The notes under the pieces: model-generated
The model's database searches: none
What the model was told of the DNA's origin: nothing
What the model saw: the letters and a program-made list of their open reading frames with translations, nothing else
Shown: piece after piece, positions 25,617 to 34,016 of the stretch
Layout: each line of letters begins with the position of its first letter
Numbering within the stretch: position 1 is the first letter of the stretch
Source of the DNA: Actinoplanes auranticolor
GTDB lineage: Bacteria > Actinomycetota > Actinomycetes > Mycobacteriales > Micromonosporaceae
Length of the DNA: 64,000 nucleotides
Direction of reading: 5' to 3'
Assembly: GCF_018332655.1 (NCBI RefSeq)
Contig: NZ_BOQL01000066.1
Coordinates: 186,001 to 250,000 of the forward strand
Program-made: the position numbers and the translations under genes

Positions 25617-26848
25617 GGCAGCTCCACCTCCAGGGTCGTCGGCCCGCCGGGCGGGCTGGTCACGGTCAGGGCGCCGTCGAGCGCCTCGATGCGGCGCCGG
25701 ATGCCGATCAGGCCCGAGCCGCCGTTCTCGTCGGCACCGCCCCGGCCGTCGTCGGTGATGCGCAGCCGGAGCCGGGCGCCGCCGCTGCGTACCTCGACCG
25801 TGGCCTGGGTGGCGCCGCTGTGCTTGGCGATGTTGGTCAGGGCCTCGGCCACCACGAAGTAGGCGGTGGACTCGACCGAGGCGGCACAGCGGTCGGGCAC
25901 GTCGACCTCCATCCGGCACGGTACGGCGCTGGCGGTGGCGAGCCCGTTCAGCGCGCCGGCCAGGCCGCGGTCGGCCAGCACCGGCGGCAGGATGCCCCGG
26001 GCCACCGCGCGCAGCTCGGCCAGGGCCAGCTCGGCGGAGCTCTGCGCGCGTTCCAGCAGCGCCTCGGCCTCGGCGGGGTCGCGGGTGAGCATGCGCCGGG
26101 CGGCGCCGAGCAGCACGGTGGTCGCCACCAGCCGGTTCTGGGTGCCGTCGTGCAGCGAGCGTTCGATGCGGCGCAGCTCGATGGCGTGCGCGTCGAGGGC
26201 GGCAGCGCGGGTCGCGGTGAGCTGGGCGACCCGCAGCGAGAGGTCGGTCTCCGGGCCGGGGGCGAGCAGCCGCCGGCCGTACCCCGCCTGGAGCCGGGCC
26301 ATCGCCGGGGTCAGGCCGACCGTCACCACGGCCCAGCAGAGGCCCAGCAGCGTGACGGTGAGGACGCCGGGCCAGTCGCGCACGGTCCACAGGGCGAGCC
26401 CCGGTGTGCGGTCGCCCTCGGGGATCAGCTGCCACCAGAGGGCGAACGTGCCGTCGCGGACGGCCCAGGCGGGCAGCTGGAGGCCCAGGGCGCCGAGCAG
26501 CAGACCGAGGGTGGCATGGCGGGCCGCCCAGCCCAGCTCGCGCCGGGTGGCCGGGTCGGCCAGCGCCGCCCGCCAACGCCTCGGCGGCGGACCGGGGGTG
26601 AGCACCTCCTCGCCCCGGCGCGAGAGCCGGGCCCGCTCGACGTCCGCCGCGGCGTGCAGGCCGCGCAGGGCCGAGGGCACCAGCGGCAGTCCGATGCCGA
26701 TCAGGCTGGTGACGGCCACCGCGATCAGCCAGGTCAGCGCGCCCAGGGCCAGGACGGCGGTGCCCACTCCGATGAGCAGGTCGCCCAGCGCCCGCAGGGT
26801 GGACCTGCCTGCCTCGCCGGCCAGCCGCCGGACCTTCCTCGCCTCCAT
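25604..26848 (-). CDS. HisKA_3-type sensor histidine kinase
   Basis: 414 aa from ATG 26848. The N-terminal half has several membrane helices (for example GTAVLALGALTWLIAVAVTS and VLTVTLLGLCWAVVTVGL) and no large external domain. The dimerisation region holds the phospho-His in ERSLHDGTQNRLVA, the NarX/DesK pattern, and the ATPase domain has FVVAEALTNIAKHS and DDGRGGADENGGSGL. This layout suits membrane or cell-envelope stress sensing, as in DesK/LiaS-type systems; that is inferred. It is partnered with the overlapping NarL-type regulator. Confidence 0.92.
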   Translation of the reverse strand: MEARKVRRLAGEAGRSTLRALGDLLIGVGTAVLALGALTWLIAVAVTSLIGIGLPLVPSALRGLHAAADVERARLSRRGEEVLTPGPPPRRWRAALADPATRRELGWAARHATLGLLLGALGLQLPAWAVRDGTFALWWQLIPEGDRTPGLALWTVRDWPGVLTVTLLGLCWAVVTVGLTPAMARLQAGYGRRLLAPGPETDLSLRVAQLTATRAAALDAHAIELRRIERSLHDGTQNRLVATTVLLGAARRMLTRDPAEAEALLERAQSSAELALAELRAVARGILPPVLADRGLAGALNGLATASAVPCRMEVDVPDRCAASVESTAYFVVAEALTNIAKHSGATQATVEVRSGGARLRLRITDDGRGGADENGGSGLIGIRRRIEALDGALTVTSPPGGPTTLEVELPCGL

Positions 26849-27016
26849 GGCCGCTGACCCTAGGGCCAAGCCGCCACCCGCGGCAGGGCCGGGGCCCGAA
26901 AGTACAGCCTGCTGTACCCCGGCAGGGCAGCGGACGGGATCGGCGCGAGCCGCGCGGCTGCCTAGCGTCGATGGCAACGGATGCACCCCGCGTCCCGTCC
27001 CTGCGAGGAGTCAGCC

Positions 27017-27211
27017 ATGACCGACATCGACCGCTCCAGCACCACCCCCGCCACCCGGGCCCTGGTCTGGACCCTGCTGCTGCTCTGCACGGTCGGCAAC
27101 CTGGCGCTGTCGATCTACGGCGGCCCGCTCGTCGTGCACCTCGGCCTGGGCGTGGTCACGCTAATGTGCATCGCCGCGCTGGTCGTGCCGTACCTCCGCA
27201 CCAAGCGGTGA
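27017..27211 (+). CDS. small membrane protein divergent from a two-component system
   Basis: 64 aa from ATG 27017, with a strong GAGGAG site at 27005-27010. A short polar start (MTDIDRSSTTPAT) is followed by two hydrophobic helices (about 15-36 and 40-58) and a basic end (RTKR). No family is recognised. It faces away from the HisKA_3 kinase gene across 168 bp and may be a target or accessory of that system. Confidence 0.65.
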   Translation: MTDIDRSSTTPATRALVWTLLLLCTVGNLALSIYGGPLVVHLGLGVVTLMCIAALVVPYLRTKR

Positions 27212-27264
27212 CCGTCTGCATCACCGGCCGGTCCCCGGTGGTCCGCCCGCCGCCCGCCGCTCGT

Positions 27265-27705
27265 TCAGGAGCGGTCCAGGGCGGCGAGGACCTTGCCCAG
27301 GGCGGTGGCTACCGAGAACGCTTCCGCGGCGGTCAGCTGTGCGGTGAAGTGGCGTTCGATGCCGCCGAGATAGACCGGCGCGGCGGCGCGCAGCCGGGCC
27401 CGGCCGGCCTCGGTGATCGTCGCGTACGCGGACCGGCGGTCGTCGGGATTGGCCTCGCGCGTGACGAGCCCGTCGGCGGCGAGCTGGTCGACGACCCGAC
27501 TCACCCGCGACCGGCTGACCACGGCCACGGCGCCCAGCTCCCCCATGCTGAGCCGGCGACCCGGTGCGGAGTTGAGTTCCAGCAGGACGTCGTACCAGGT
27601 CAGCGGCAGCCCGCAGGCGGCCTGCAGCTCGCGGTCGAGCTGCGGGACGAGAGCGGCGTGCACGCGCAGCAGCGCGGCCCAGGCCGCGACTCCGGTGTCG
27701 CTCAT
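27265..27705 (-). CDS. MarR-family repressor
   Basis: 146 aa from ATG 27705. Winged-helix MarR sequence: MGELGAVAVVSRSRVSRVVDQL is the recognition region and LVTREANPDDRRSAYATITEAG the beta-wing with its DxRS signature. It is divergent from an azoreductase gene, and the intergenic region carries two identical palindromes. It probably represses both genes until a quinone or similar electrophile binds. Confidence 0.9.
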   Translation of the reverse strand: MSDTGVAAWAALLRVHAALVPQLDRELQAACGLPLTWYDVLLELNSAPGRRLSMGELGAVAVVSRSRVSRVVDQLAADGLVTREANPDDRRSAYATITEAGRARLRAAAPVYLGGIERHFTAQLTAAEAFSVATALGKVLAALDRS

Positions 27706-27725
27706 CACCCCAGCCTAGCGACTCT

Positions 27726-27771
27726 TGTGCGTGCGCACGCATTGGCATGAGAATGTGCGTGCGCACGCATT
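27726..27771. promoter_or_regulatory. twin MarR operators between marR and azoR
   Basis: The 18-bp sequence TGTGCGTGCGCACGCATT occurs twice, at 27726-27743 and 27754-27771. Each copy contains the perfect 14-bp palindrome TGCGTGCGCACGCA (27728-27741 and 27756-27769), with centres 28 bp apart. Confidence 0.88.
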
Positions 27772-27795
27772 CAAGTCGAGCCGAGGAGAGCCACC

Positions 27796-28425
27796 ATGTC
27801 CAAGCTCCTGCACATCTCCGCCTCCCCGCGCGGCGAGCAGTCCGAGTCGCTGGCGGTCGCCGCGTCGTTCCTGGACACGTTCCGCGCCGAGCACCCGGAC
27901 GTCGTCGTGGAGACGTACGACCTCTGGGACGGCACCCTGCCCGCCTTCGGCCCGGACGCCGCCGCGGCCAAGATGGCGATCTTCGCCGGCGAGCAGCCGC
28001 GGGGTGCGGCGGCCGTGGCGTGGCAGTCCGCCGTCGACACGTTCGACCGCTTCGACGCCGCCGACCGTTACCTGTTCAGCGTCCCGATGTGGAACGCCGG
28101 CGTGCCGTACGTGCTCAAGCAGTTCATCGACGTGATCAGCCAGCCCGGCCTGGTCTTCGGCTTCGACCCGGAGCAGGGCTACACCGGGCTGCTGACCGGC
28201 AAGCGCGCCGCGGTCATCTACACCAGTGCGGTCTACGGCCCCGGCCGCGACCCGTCCTTCGGCGCCGACTTCCAGGCGCCGTTCTTCACCGGCTGGCTGC
28301 ACTGGGCCGGCGTCACCGACGTCAGCGAGGTGCACCTGCGGCCGAATCTGGCCACCGCCGACGCGGCCACCGCCCGCCGGCACGCCCACGAGCAGGCCCG
28401 CGACCTGGCCAAGCGCTTCGCCTGA
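27796..28425 (+). CDS. azoR: FMN-dependent NADH:quinone/azo reductase
   Basis: 209 aa, GAGGAG upstream of ATG 27796. Flavodoxin-like fold of the AcpD/AzoR family: SKLLHISASPRGEQSESLAV (FMN phosphate loop), SVPMWNAGVPYVLKQFIDV and the YTSAVYGPG loop. These enzymes reduce quinones and azo compounds with two electrons from NADH. Control by the divergent MarR protein through the twin palindromes is likely. Ends in a hairpin terminator shared with the convergent SDR gene. Confidence 0.92.
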   Translation: MSKLLHISASPRGEQSESLAVAASFLDTFRAEHPDVVVETYDLWDGTLPAFGPDAAAAKMAIFAGEQPRGAAAVAWQSAVDTFDRFDAADRYLFSVPMWNAGVPYVLKQFIDVISQPGLVFGFDPEQGYTGLLTGKRAAVIYTSAVYGPGRDPSFGADFQAPFFTGWLHWAGVTDVSEVHLRPNLATADAATARRHAHEQARDLAKRFA

Positions 28426-28437
28426 GCGCGACCGGGC

Positions 28438-28464
28438 GGCCGTCCCGCGCCGGCCGGGACGGCC
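28438..28464. terminator. bidirectional terminator hairpin
   Basis: Perfect 10-bp stem GGCCGTCCCG / CGGGACGGCC with a 7-nt loop between the convergent azoreductase and SDR genes. Confidence 0.7.
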
Positions 28465-28474
28465 CCGCCGCGGC

Positions 28475-29158
28475 TCAGTCCTGCAGGGCCGTGGAGAGGC
28501 CCGCCTTGACCGTACGGCTGAACTCGTCGGCCACGATCTCCGGCTTCCCCGCCGCGACGCCGTCCAGCGCCAGGGTCGCCACGACGGCCGGGTCGATCTT
28601 CCGGTCCGCGGGGACGGTCGCCGCCATGTCGGTGTCCATGAAGCCGACGTGCAGCGCCGACACCACGATGCCCCGGGGCGCCAGCAGGTCGCGCAGGGCG
28701 TTGCTCTGCGCCCACTCGGCCGCCTTAGCCGCGCCGTACGCCCCGAACGGGCCCGGGTGCAGCCAGGACAGCACGGACAGCACGTTGAGCACCGCGCCGC
28801 CGCCGTTGCGCTCGAGCACCGGCGCGAACGCCCGGGTGACGGCGAGCGTGCCGAAGTAGTGCGTCTCCATCTCCAGCCGGATCGCGTCGGGGTCGCCCTC
28901 CAGCAGGTTCACGCCGAGGCTGGTGCCGGCGTTGTTGATCACCACGGTGGCGTCGTCGGCGATCGTGGCGGCCCGGGCCACCGACTCCGGGTCGGTGATG
29001 TCGAGCTGCACCGGGATGACGCCGGGCAGGTCGATGGTCTCGGGGCGCCGGGCGGCCGCGTACACCTTGGCCCCGCGCTGGACGAGCTGGGCGGCGAAGT
29101 GCCGGCCGAGGCCGCGGTTGGCCCCGGTGACGAGGGCGACGGAGTTCTCGAGCTGCAT
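28475..29158 (-). CDS. short-chain dehydrogenase/reductase
   Basis: 227 aa. Classical SDR: TGANRGLGRHFAAQL cofactor loop, VINNAG, Ser in VLSVLSWLH and the catalytic YGAAKAAEW (YxxxK). An Arg in AAARRPET at the end of strand 2 suggests NADP(H) preference. The substrate is unknown. It is divergent from a TetR gene, with two similar 20-bp operators in between, so it is likely repressed by that protein. AGGAACC serves as ribosome site. Confidence 0.9.
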   Translation of the reverse strand: MQLENSVALVTGANRGLGRHFAAQLVQRGAKVYAAARRPETIDLPGVIPVQLDITDPESVARAATIADDATVVINNAGTSLGVNLLEGDPDAIRLEMETHYFGTLAVTRAFAPVLERNGGGAVLNVLSVLSWLHPGPFGAYGAAKAAEWAQSNALRDLLAPRGIVVSALHVGFMDTDMAATVPADRKIDPAVVATLALDGVAAGKPEIVADEFSRTVKAGLSTALQD

Positions 29159-29187
29159 GGTGGTTCCTTCCGTTGATCCGACGAGGT

Positions 29188-29241
29188 TAGATTATGTTCA
29201 TCATCTATCGGCGGCAAGGCTTAGATGACGGACGTCATATA
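29188..29241. promoter_or_regulatory. two TetR operators between the SDR and tetR genes
   Basis: Site 1 (29188-29207) and site 2 (29222-29241) are both 20-bp imperfect palindromes of the form TAGATnAyGnnCrTnATmTA. Site 2 has the cleanest core, ATGACG-GA-CGTCAT. They are 34 bp centre to centre and could cover both divergent promoters. Confidence 0.75.
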
Positions 29242-29262
29242 AGATGGGTGCGGAGGTGCGGC

Positions 29263-29850
29263 ATGGCACGGGTGACCCAGGCACAGGCACAGCAGAACCG
29301 CGAGCGGGTAATCGCCGAGGCGGCGCGGTTGTTCCGCGAGCGCGGCGTCCAGGGGGTCAGCGTCACCGACCTGATGGCCGCGGCCGGGCTCACCCACGGC
29401 GGCTTCTACAAACAGTTCACGTCCAAGGAGGCGCTGATCGCCGAGGCGACCGGCCGGGCCTTCGGGGAGCTGGGCGAGCGGCTGGCCGCCCTGGACGAGC
29501 AGCACTCCGGCGACCATCCGGCCGCCAGGCGGGAGTTGCTCGATTACTACTTCTCCCCCGAGCACCGTGACCACGCCGGTCAGGGCTGCCCGGCCACGGC
29601 CTTGGGCGGCGACATGGCCCGGGAGTCGCCGGACAGCCCGGCCCGCGAGCCGTACGCCGACGGGGTGCGCGACTTCGCCCGCTGGATGGCCGACGGCGAC
29701 GACGAGGACCTGGTGGCGATCGCCACGATGGCCGGAGCCCTGATGCTGTCCCGGGCGACGGCCGGCACCGAGCTCTCCGACCGCATCCTCACCGCCGCCC
29801 GCCGGTCACTGGACGACCGGGCCGCCGACCGGGGACAGGCTCCGAGCTAG
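29263..29850 (+). CDS. TetR-family repressor
   Basis: 195 aa from ATG 29263 (GGAGGTG at 29252-29258). The N-terminal HTH has QNRERVIAEAARLFRERG and VTDLMAAAGLTHGGFYKQF, with FTSKEALIAEA as the closing helix. The C-terminal ligand domain includes the QGCPATALGGDMARE segment typical of the LmrA/YxaF-like TetR group, whose Cys can be ligand- or redox-linked. It is divergent from the SDR gene and two palindromes lie between them. Confidence 0.9.
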   Translation: MARVTQAQAQQNRERVIAEAARLFRERGVQGVSVTDLMAAAGLTHGGFYKQFTSKEALIAEATGRAFGELGERLAALDEQHSGDHPAARRELLDYYFSPEHRDHAGQGCPATALGGDMARESPDSPAREPYADGVRDFARWMADGDDEDLVAIATMAGALMLSRATAGTELSDRILTAARRSLDDRAADRGQAPS

Positions 29851-30458
29851 ACCTCGGGCGGCCCGACCGGGAGGCCGGCCTGCAGCAGGGCCAGCGCCCG
29901 GTCGAAATCCTCGAAGTACGTGGCCCCGTCGGCCATGGTCCGGCCGTCACGGGTGGCGGCGAGCGCCGCGCCGATGACCGCGCCCGCGACCACCCGGGAG
30001 GCGAAGTCGTCGCCCGGCCGCCCGGCCCGCTCGGCGACCACCTCGGCCAGCAGCGTGATCGAGTCGGCGTACTGCTGCTGGATCCGCATGCGCAGCTCGG
30101 GCACGCTCGCGATGAGCTGCTGGCGGCGCCGCTCCTGCTCCCACTGCGCGTCGGGGAGCTGCCCGAACAGCTCCCGGACACTGCGCCGGATCGCCTCGAT
30201 CGGCGACAGCCCGGCCGGCTGGGCCCGCAGCGCCGCGACCATCAACGGGTCGTAGTCGTCGGTGAGGACCACGTCCTCCTTGGTCGGGAAGTACCGGAAG
30301 AACGTGCTCGGGGAGACGTCGGCCGCCGCGGCGATCTGGTCGACTGTCGTGGCGGCGTACCCCTGCTCCTGGAAGAGCCGCATCGCGTGCTCGCGGATCG
30401 CGGCCTTGGTCCGGGCCTTCTTGCGCTCACGCAGGCCGGCCGGCGGGGTCGACGTCAT
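29847..30458 (-). CDS. TetR-family repressor of the MFS exporter
   Basis: 203 aa from ATG 30458, which overlaps the MFS stop by 4 bp (ATGA). The HTH is AIREHAMRLFQEQGYAATTV plus VSPSTFFRYFPTKEDVV, the AcrR-like form. The C-terminal domain is helical with WEQERRRQQLIASVPELR. It is second in the operon after the exporter, so repressor and pump are made together. A GATAGC-C-GCTATC palindrome upstream of the pump is its probable operator. Confidence 0.9.
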   Translation of the reverse strand: MTSTPPAGLRERKKARTKAAIREHAMRLFQEQGYAATTVDQIAAAADVSPSTFFRYFPTKEDVVLTDDYDPLMVAALRAQPAGLSPIEAIRRSVRELFGQLPDAQWEQERRRQQLIASVPELRMRIQQQYADSITLLAEVVAERAGRPGDDFASRVVAGAVIGAALAATRDGRTMADGATYFEDFDRALALLQAGLPVGPPEV

Positions 30459-31999
30459 GGCACCGATTCTGCCGGTGCCGGCAGCGATCCGGGCGGCCGG
30501 GTGGCCGCGCCCGGCTCCGGCGCCGCCGGGCGGGCGGGCAGGAAGAGCAGCGCGAGTACGGCGCCGGCCACGGCAACCGCGCCGGCCACGACCAGTGACA
30601 GGTCCAGGCCGGAGGTGAACGCGGCCCGCACCGACTCCAGCAGAGCGGCGTCGCCCAGCCCTTCGGCGACGGCGACCCCGGCAGTGGCGCTGTCGCGCAC
30701 GGCGTCGGCCGCCGTGGCACTCAGCCCGGTCACCTCCACCCCGTCGCGGTACGCGCCGTTGAGCACCGTGCCCAGCACGGTCACCCCGAGGGCACCGCCG
30801 ACCTGCCGCATCGCCTGGATCAGCCCCGAGCCCACGCCGCTGCGCTCGGGCGAGAGCGCGCCGAGAGCCGCGTTCATGGCCGGCGGCATGGTGAAGCCGA
30901 GCCCGGCGCCCGCGACGGCGATCCACGCCGCGACGAAGCCGTACCCCGTCCCCGGACCGGTCGTGGCCCCGGCGAACAGTCCGCCCGCCATCAGCAGCAG
31001 CCCGGCCGTCACGACGGCCTTGGCGCCCAGCCGCGGCTCCAGCCGGCCCGCGATCCGCGCTCCCACCAGCAGTCCGCCGATCACCGGCAGCAGGCGCAGC
31101 CCGGTGCCGAGCGCGTCGCTGCCGCCGACGGCCTGGAAGAACTGCGGCAGGGCGAAGAGCATCCCGAACATGCCGAAGCCGGCCACCGTGGACAGCAGCG
31201 CTCCCCAGGTGAAGGCCCGCGACCGGAACAGCGCGAGGTCCACCAGAGGGGCCCGGGCCCGCCGCTGCCAGGCCAGGAAGAGGGCCAGGGCGGCGATCCC
31301 GCCGACGGCGGTGACCAGCGAGCGGGGGTCGGCCCAGCCGCGCTCGCCGGCCTCGATGACCCCGTACGTGAGCGCGACCAGCCCGGCCGTGGACAGCACG
31401 ATGCCGCCCGGGTCGAAGCGCCGCGCCCGGTCGCCGTGCGACTCCGGCACCCAGAGCAGCACCGCGATCAGGCCGGCCAGCACCATCGGCACGTTGATCA
31501 GGAAGACCGAGCCCCACCAGAAGTTGTCCAGCAGCCAGCCGCCGACGACCGGCCCGAGCGGGATGCCGAGCGCGCTGGCCGTCACCCACACCGTCAGCGC
31601 CTTCGGCCGTTCCCCGGCGTCGAAGATCACCGTCAGGACGGCCGAGGTCAGCGGCATCAGCACGGCGGCGCCGAGGCCCAGCGCGGCCCGGGCGGCGATG
31701 AGCTGTCCGGTCGAGACCGCGTACGCGCAGGCCACCGACGCGGCACCGAAGAGCACCAGCGCGCCGAGCAGCATCCGCTTGCGCCCGAACCGATCGCCCA
31801 GCATGCCGGCGGGTAGCAGGGCGGCGGCCATCACGAGCAGGTACGACGTGGTGATCCATTGCAGGTCACCGGTGGTGGCGTGCAGGTCACCGGCGAGGGT
31901 GGGCAGCGCGACGCTGAGCACCGTGCTGTCCAGCCCGATCGCCAAAGTGCAGAGGGCGAGCGCACCGAGCGCCCACCACCGCGAAGTGGAAGTAGCCAT
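30455..31999 (-). CDS. MFS drug exporter, DHA2 family (14 TM)
   Basis: 514 aa with about 14 hydrophobic helices. It starts with LALCTLAIGLDSTVLSVALP (motif D1-like), has the loop 2-3 signature GMLGDRFGRKRML, and shows motif C-like GIPLGPVVGGWLLD, which marks proton-driven drug/H+ antiporters. The Pro/Ala tail is not conserved. It probably exports a toxic small molecule and is repressed by the co-transcribed TetR protein. Confidence 0.92.
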   Translation of the reverse strand: MATSTSRWWALGALALCTLAIGLDSTVLSVALPTLAGDLHATTGDLQWITTSYLLVMAAALLPAGMLGDRFGRKRMLLGALVLFGAASVACAYAVSTGQLIAARAALGLGAAVLMPLTSAVLTVIFDAGERPKALTVWVTASALGIPLGPVVGGWLLDNFWWGSVFLINVPMVLAGLIAVLLWVPESHGDRARRFDPGGIVLSTAGLVALTYGVIEAGERGWADPRSLVTAVGGIAALALFLAWQRRARAPLVDLALFRSRAFTWGALLSTVAGFGMFGMLFALPQFFQAVGGSDALGTGLRLLPVIGGLLVGARIAGRLEPRLGAKAVVTAGLLLMAGGLFAGATTGPGTGYGFVAAWIAVAGAGLGFTMPPAMNAALGALSPERSGVGSGLIQAMRQVGGALGVTVLGTVLNGAYRDGVEVTGLSATAADAVRDSATAGVAVAEGLGDAALLESVRAAFTSGLDLSLVVAGAVAVAGAVLALLFLPARPAAPEPGAATRPPGSLPAPAESVP

Positions 32000-32021
32000 G
32001 AATCGACAGTAACACTCAAAA

Positions 32022-32034
32022 GATAGCCGCTATC
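32022..32034. promoter_or_regulatory. palindromic operator upstream of the MFS/tetR operon
   Basis: Perfect 6-1-6 palindrome GATAGC-C-GCTATC, 23-35 bp upstream of the exporter start, with flanking A/T-rich DNA. It also lies 26-38 bp upstream of the divergent amidohydrolase start, so both may be controlled. Confidence 0.75.
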
Positions 32035-32059
32035 AGATTGAGGCGTAGGCGATGATCGG

Positions 32060-32932
32060 GTGGTGACCGACTTCAGCAGCGGGCTCGGCCTGCCCGGCCT
32101 GGCGGACGTGCACACCCACTTCCTGCCCGAACGGATGCAGCGCCGGGTCTGGGCCCACTTCGACCAGGCCGGACCGCTGATCGGCCGGGCCTGGCCGATC
32201 CGCTACCGCGGCACCGAGGCCGAGCGGGTGGCCGAGCTGGGTGCGCTGGGCGTACGGGTCTTCTCGGCGCTGGCGTACGCCCATCGCCCCGGGATGGCCG
32301 ACGACCTCAACACCTGGACGCTGGACTTCGCGGCGCGCACCCCCGGCTGCCTGCCCAGCGCCACGTTCTTCCCGGAGCCGTCCGCGGCCGCCGATGTCCG
32401 CGCGGCGCTGGACCGGGGCGCCCGGATCTTCAAGCTGCACCTGCAGGTCGGCGGCTTCGACCCCCGCGACGAGCTGCTGGACGACGCCTGGGGCCTGCTC
32501 GCCGAGAGCGGCACCCCGGTCGTCGTGCACGCCGGCTCCGGCCCCGTCGCCCACGGCTTCACCGGTCCCGGCCCGATCGGCGGGGTGCTGGCCCGCCACC
32601 CACGCCTGGCCCTGCTCACCGCCCACCTCGGCGGTCCCGAGTACCAGGGCTTCGTCGAGCTGGCCGAACGCTACGAACGGGTCGGCCTGGACACCACCAT
32701 GGCCTTCACCGACTTCTTCGAGCAGCTCGCGCCGTACCCGCCCGCACTGCTCCCCCGGCTGCGCGAGCTCGGCCTGGCGGGCAAGGTCCTGCTGGGCAGC
32801 GACTTCCCCAACATCCCCTACCCGTACGCCCACCAGCTGGAGGCGCTGGCCCGGCTGGAGCTCGGTGACGACTGGCTGCGCGCGGTCTGCTGGCACAACG
32901 CGGCCCGGCTTTTCGGTATCGAAAGCGCGTAG
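32060..32932 (+). CDS. amidohydrolase-2 family metal-dependent hydrolase/decarboxylase
   Basis: 290 aa from GTG 32060 or the adjacent GTG 32063. TIM-barrel metallohydrolase: the metal-binding HTH in LADVHTHFLPERM, a second-shell HLQVGGFDP, His in VVVHAGSGP and LLTAHLGG, and the catalytic Asp in LLGSDFPNIPY. This family hydrolyses or decarboxylates aromatic and cyclic acids. The substrate is not indicated. It is divergent from the MFS pump. Confidence 0.85.
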   Translation: MVTDFSSGLGLPGLADVHTHFLPERMQRRVWAHFDQAGPLIGRAWPIRYRGTEAERVAELGALGVRVFSALAYAHRPGMADDLNTWTLDFAARTPGCLPSATFFPEPSAAADVRAALDRGARIFKLHLQVGGFDPRDELLDDAWGLLAESGTPVVVHAGSGPVAHGFTGPGPIGGVLARHPRLALLTAHLGGPEYQGFVELAERYERVGLDTTMAFTDFFEQLAPYPPALLPRLRELGLAGKVLLGSDFPNIPYPYAHQLEALARLELGDDWLRAVCWHNAARLFGIESA

Positions 32933-32999
32933 ATCCCCGTCCGGGGTGCGCGGCTGTGCCACGATCACATCGATCAAGACCCCCGGGACGAGGTGTGCG

Positions 33000-33155
33000 A
33001 TGAAGAAGGCCGTCGGCTGGATCGTGCTGATCCTGGTCATCTTCTACATCGGCACCAACCCGGGCCCCGCGGCGGACATCGCCCTGGGCATCGGCGACGG
33101 CATCGCGGAGGTCTTCCGCAACGTCGGCACGTTCTTCTCCGAACTGGCCAACTGA
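33000..33155 (+). CDS. 51-aa single-pass membrane peptide
   Basis: ATG 33000 to TGA 33155, preceded by GACGAGG. It has a basic start (MKKAVG), one hydrophobic helix (WIVLILVIFYIGTN), then an amphipathic segment (IGDGIAEVFRNVGTFFSELAN). It is too regular and well initiated to be chance in my view. No family known to me. Confidence 0.6.
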   Translation: MKKAVGWIVLILVIFYIGTNPGPAADIALGIGDGIAEVFRNVGTFFSELAN

Positions 33156-33170
33156 GCCGCAGGCGCCGGC

Positions 33171-34016
33171 GTGCACATCGTCTGCGTGGGCCTGGCCACC
33201 GTGGACCTGGTGCAACGCGTCGAACGGCTGCCGGGCGTGGACGAGAAGGCCGAGGCGCTCACCGCTGAGGTGGCCGCGGGCGGGCCGGCCACCAACGCCG
33301 CGATCACCGCGGCCGCGCTGGGCGCGACGGTCACCCTGGTCACCGCGGTCGGCGCGCACCCGCTGGGCGGGCTGATCCGGGCCGACACCGAGGCGTACGG
33401 GGTGACGCTGCTGGACGCGACGCCGCTGGCGCGCACGCCTCCACCGGTCTCGGCCGTCACCGTGCTGGACGCGACCGGCGGGCGCACGATCGTCAGCCGC
33501 AACGCCGGCGGCACCGAGGTCCCCGCGCCACCGGACCTGGCCGCGACGCTGGCCAGCGCGGACGTGATCCTGGCCGACGGGCACCACCCGCAGCTGGCCC
33601 GGGCCGCCGCCCGCAGCGGCCGGCCGTTGCTGCTGGACGCGGGCAGCTGGCGGCCGGTCTTCGCCGAGCTGGTGCCGGTCGCCGACGTCGTGGCGTGCTC
33701 GGCCGCGTTCCGACCGCCCGGCACAGCCCCGGTGGCCGATGCCTTGCGGGCCGCCGGCGCGCGCCGCGGGGCGATCACCCGCGGGCCGCAGCCGGTCAGC
33801 TGGTGGAACGGCGAGGAGTCCGGGGAGCTGGTCGTGCCGGCGGTGGCGGCGGCGGACACGGCCGGGGCCGGCGACGCCTTCCACGGCGCGCTCGCCGTCG
33901 CGCTGGGCCGCGGCGAGGACCTGGTCCCGGCCCTGCGGTACGCGGTGGGTATAGCCGGGATCCGGGTGCGGCACACCGGGCCCCGCTCGTGGCTGCGGGC
34001 CCTGCCGGGCGGATGA
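33171..34016 (+). CDS. PfkB-family sugar/nucleoside kinase
   Basis: 281 aa from GTG 33171. The ribokinase fold shows GGPATNAAITAAALG near the N-terminus (substrate side) and the ATP/anion-hole motif ADTAGAGDAFHGAL near the C-terminus with its catalytic Asp. It phosphorylates a hydroxymethyl group on a sugar or nucleoside; the substrate is unknown. It is short for the family but complete. The next gene's ATG overlaps its stop (ATGA). Confidence 0.88.
   Translation: MHIVCVGLATVDLVQRVERLPGVDEKAEALTAEVAAGGPATNAAITAAALGATVTLVTAVGAHPLGGLIRADTEAYGVTLLDATPLARTPPPVSAVTVLDATGGRTIVSRNAGGTEVPAPPDLAATLASADVILADGHHPQLARAAARSGRPLLLDAGSWRPVFAELVPVADVVACSAAFRPPGTAPVADALRAAGARRGAITRGPQPVSWWNGEESGELVVPAVAAADTAGAGDAFHGALAVALGRGEDLVPALRYAVGIAGIRVRHTGPRSWLRALPGG

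Noticed and set aside
29851..31859. Long frames spanning the TetR gene and antisense of the MFS gene.
   Set aside because: They are Arg/Gly/Ala-rich shadow frames caused by high GC and conflict with the clear MFS protein on the same strand.
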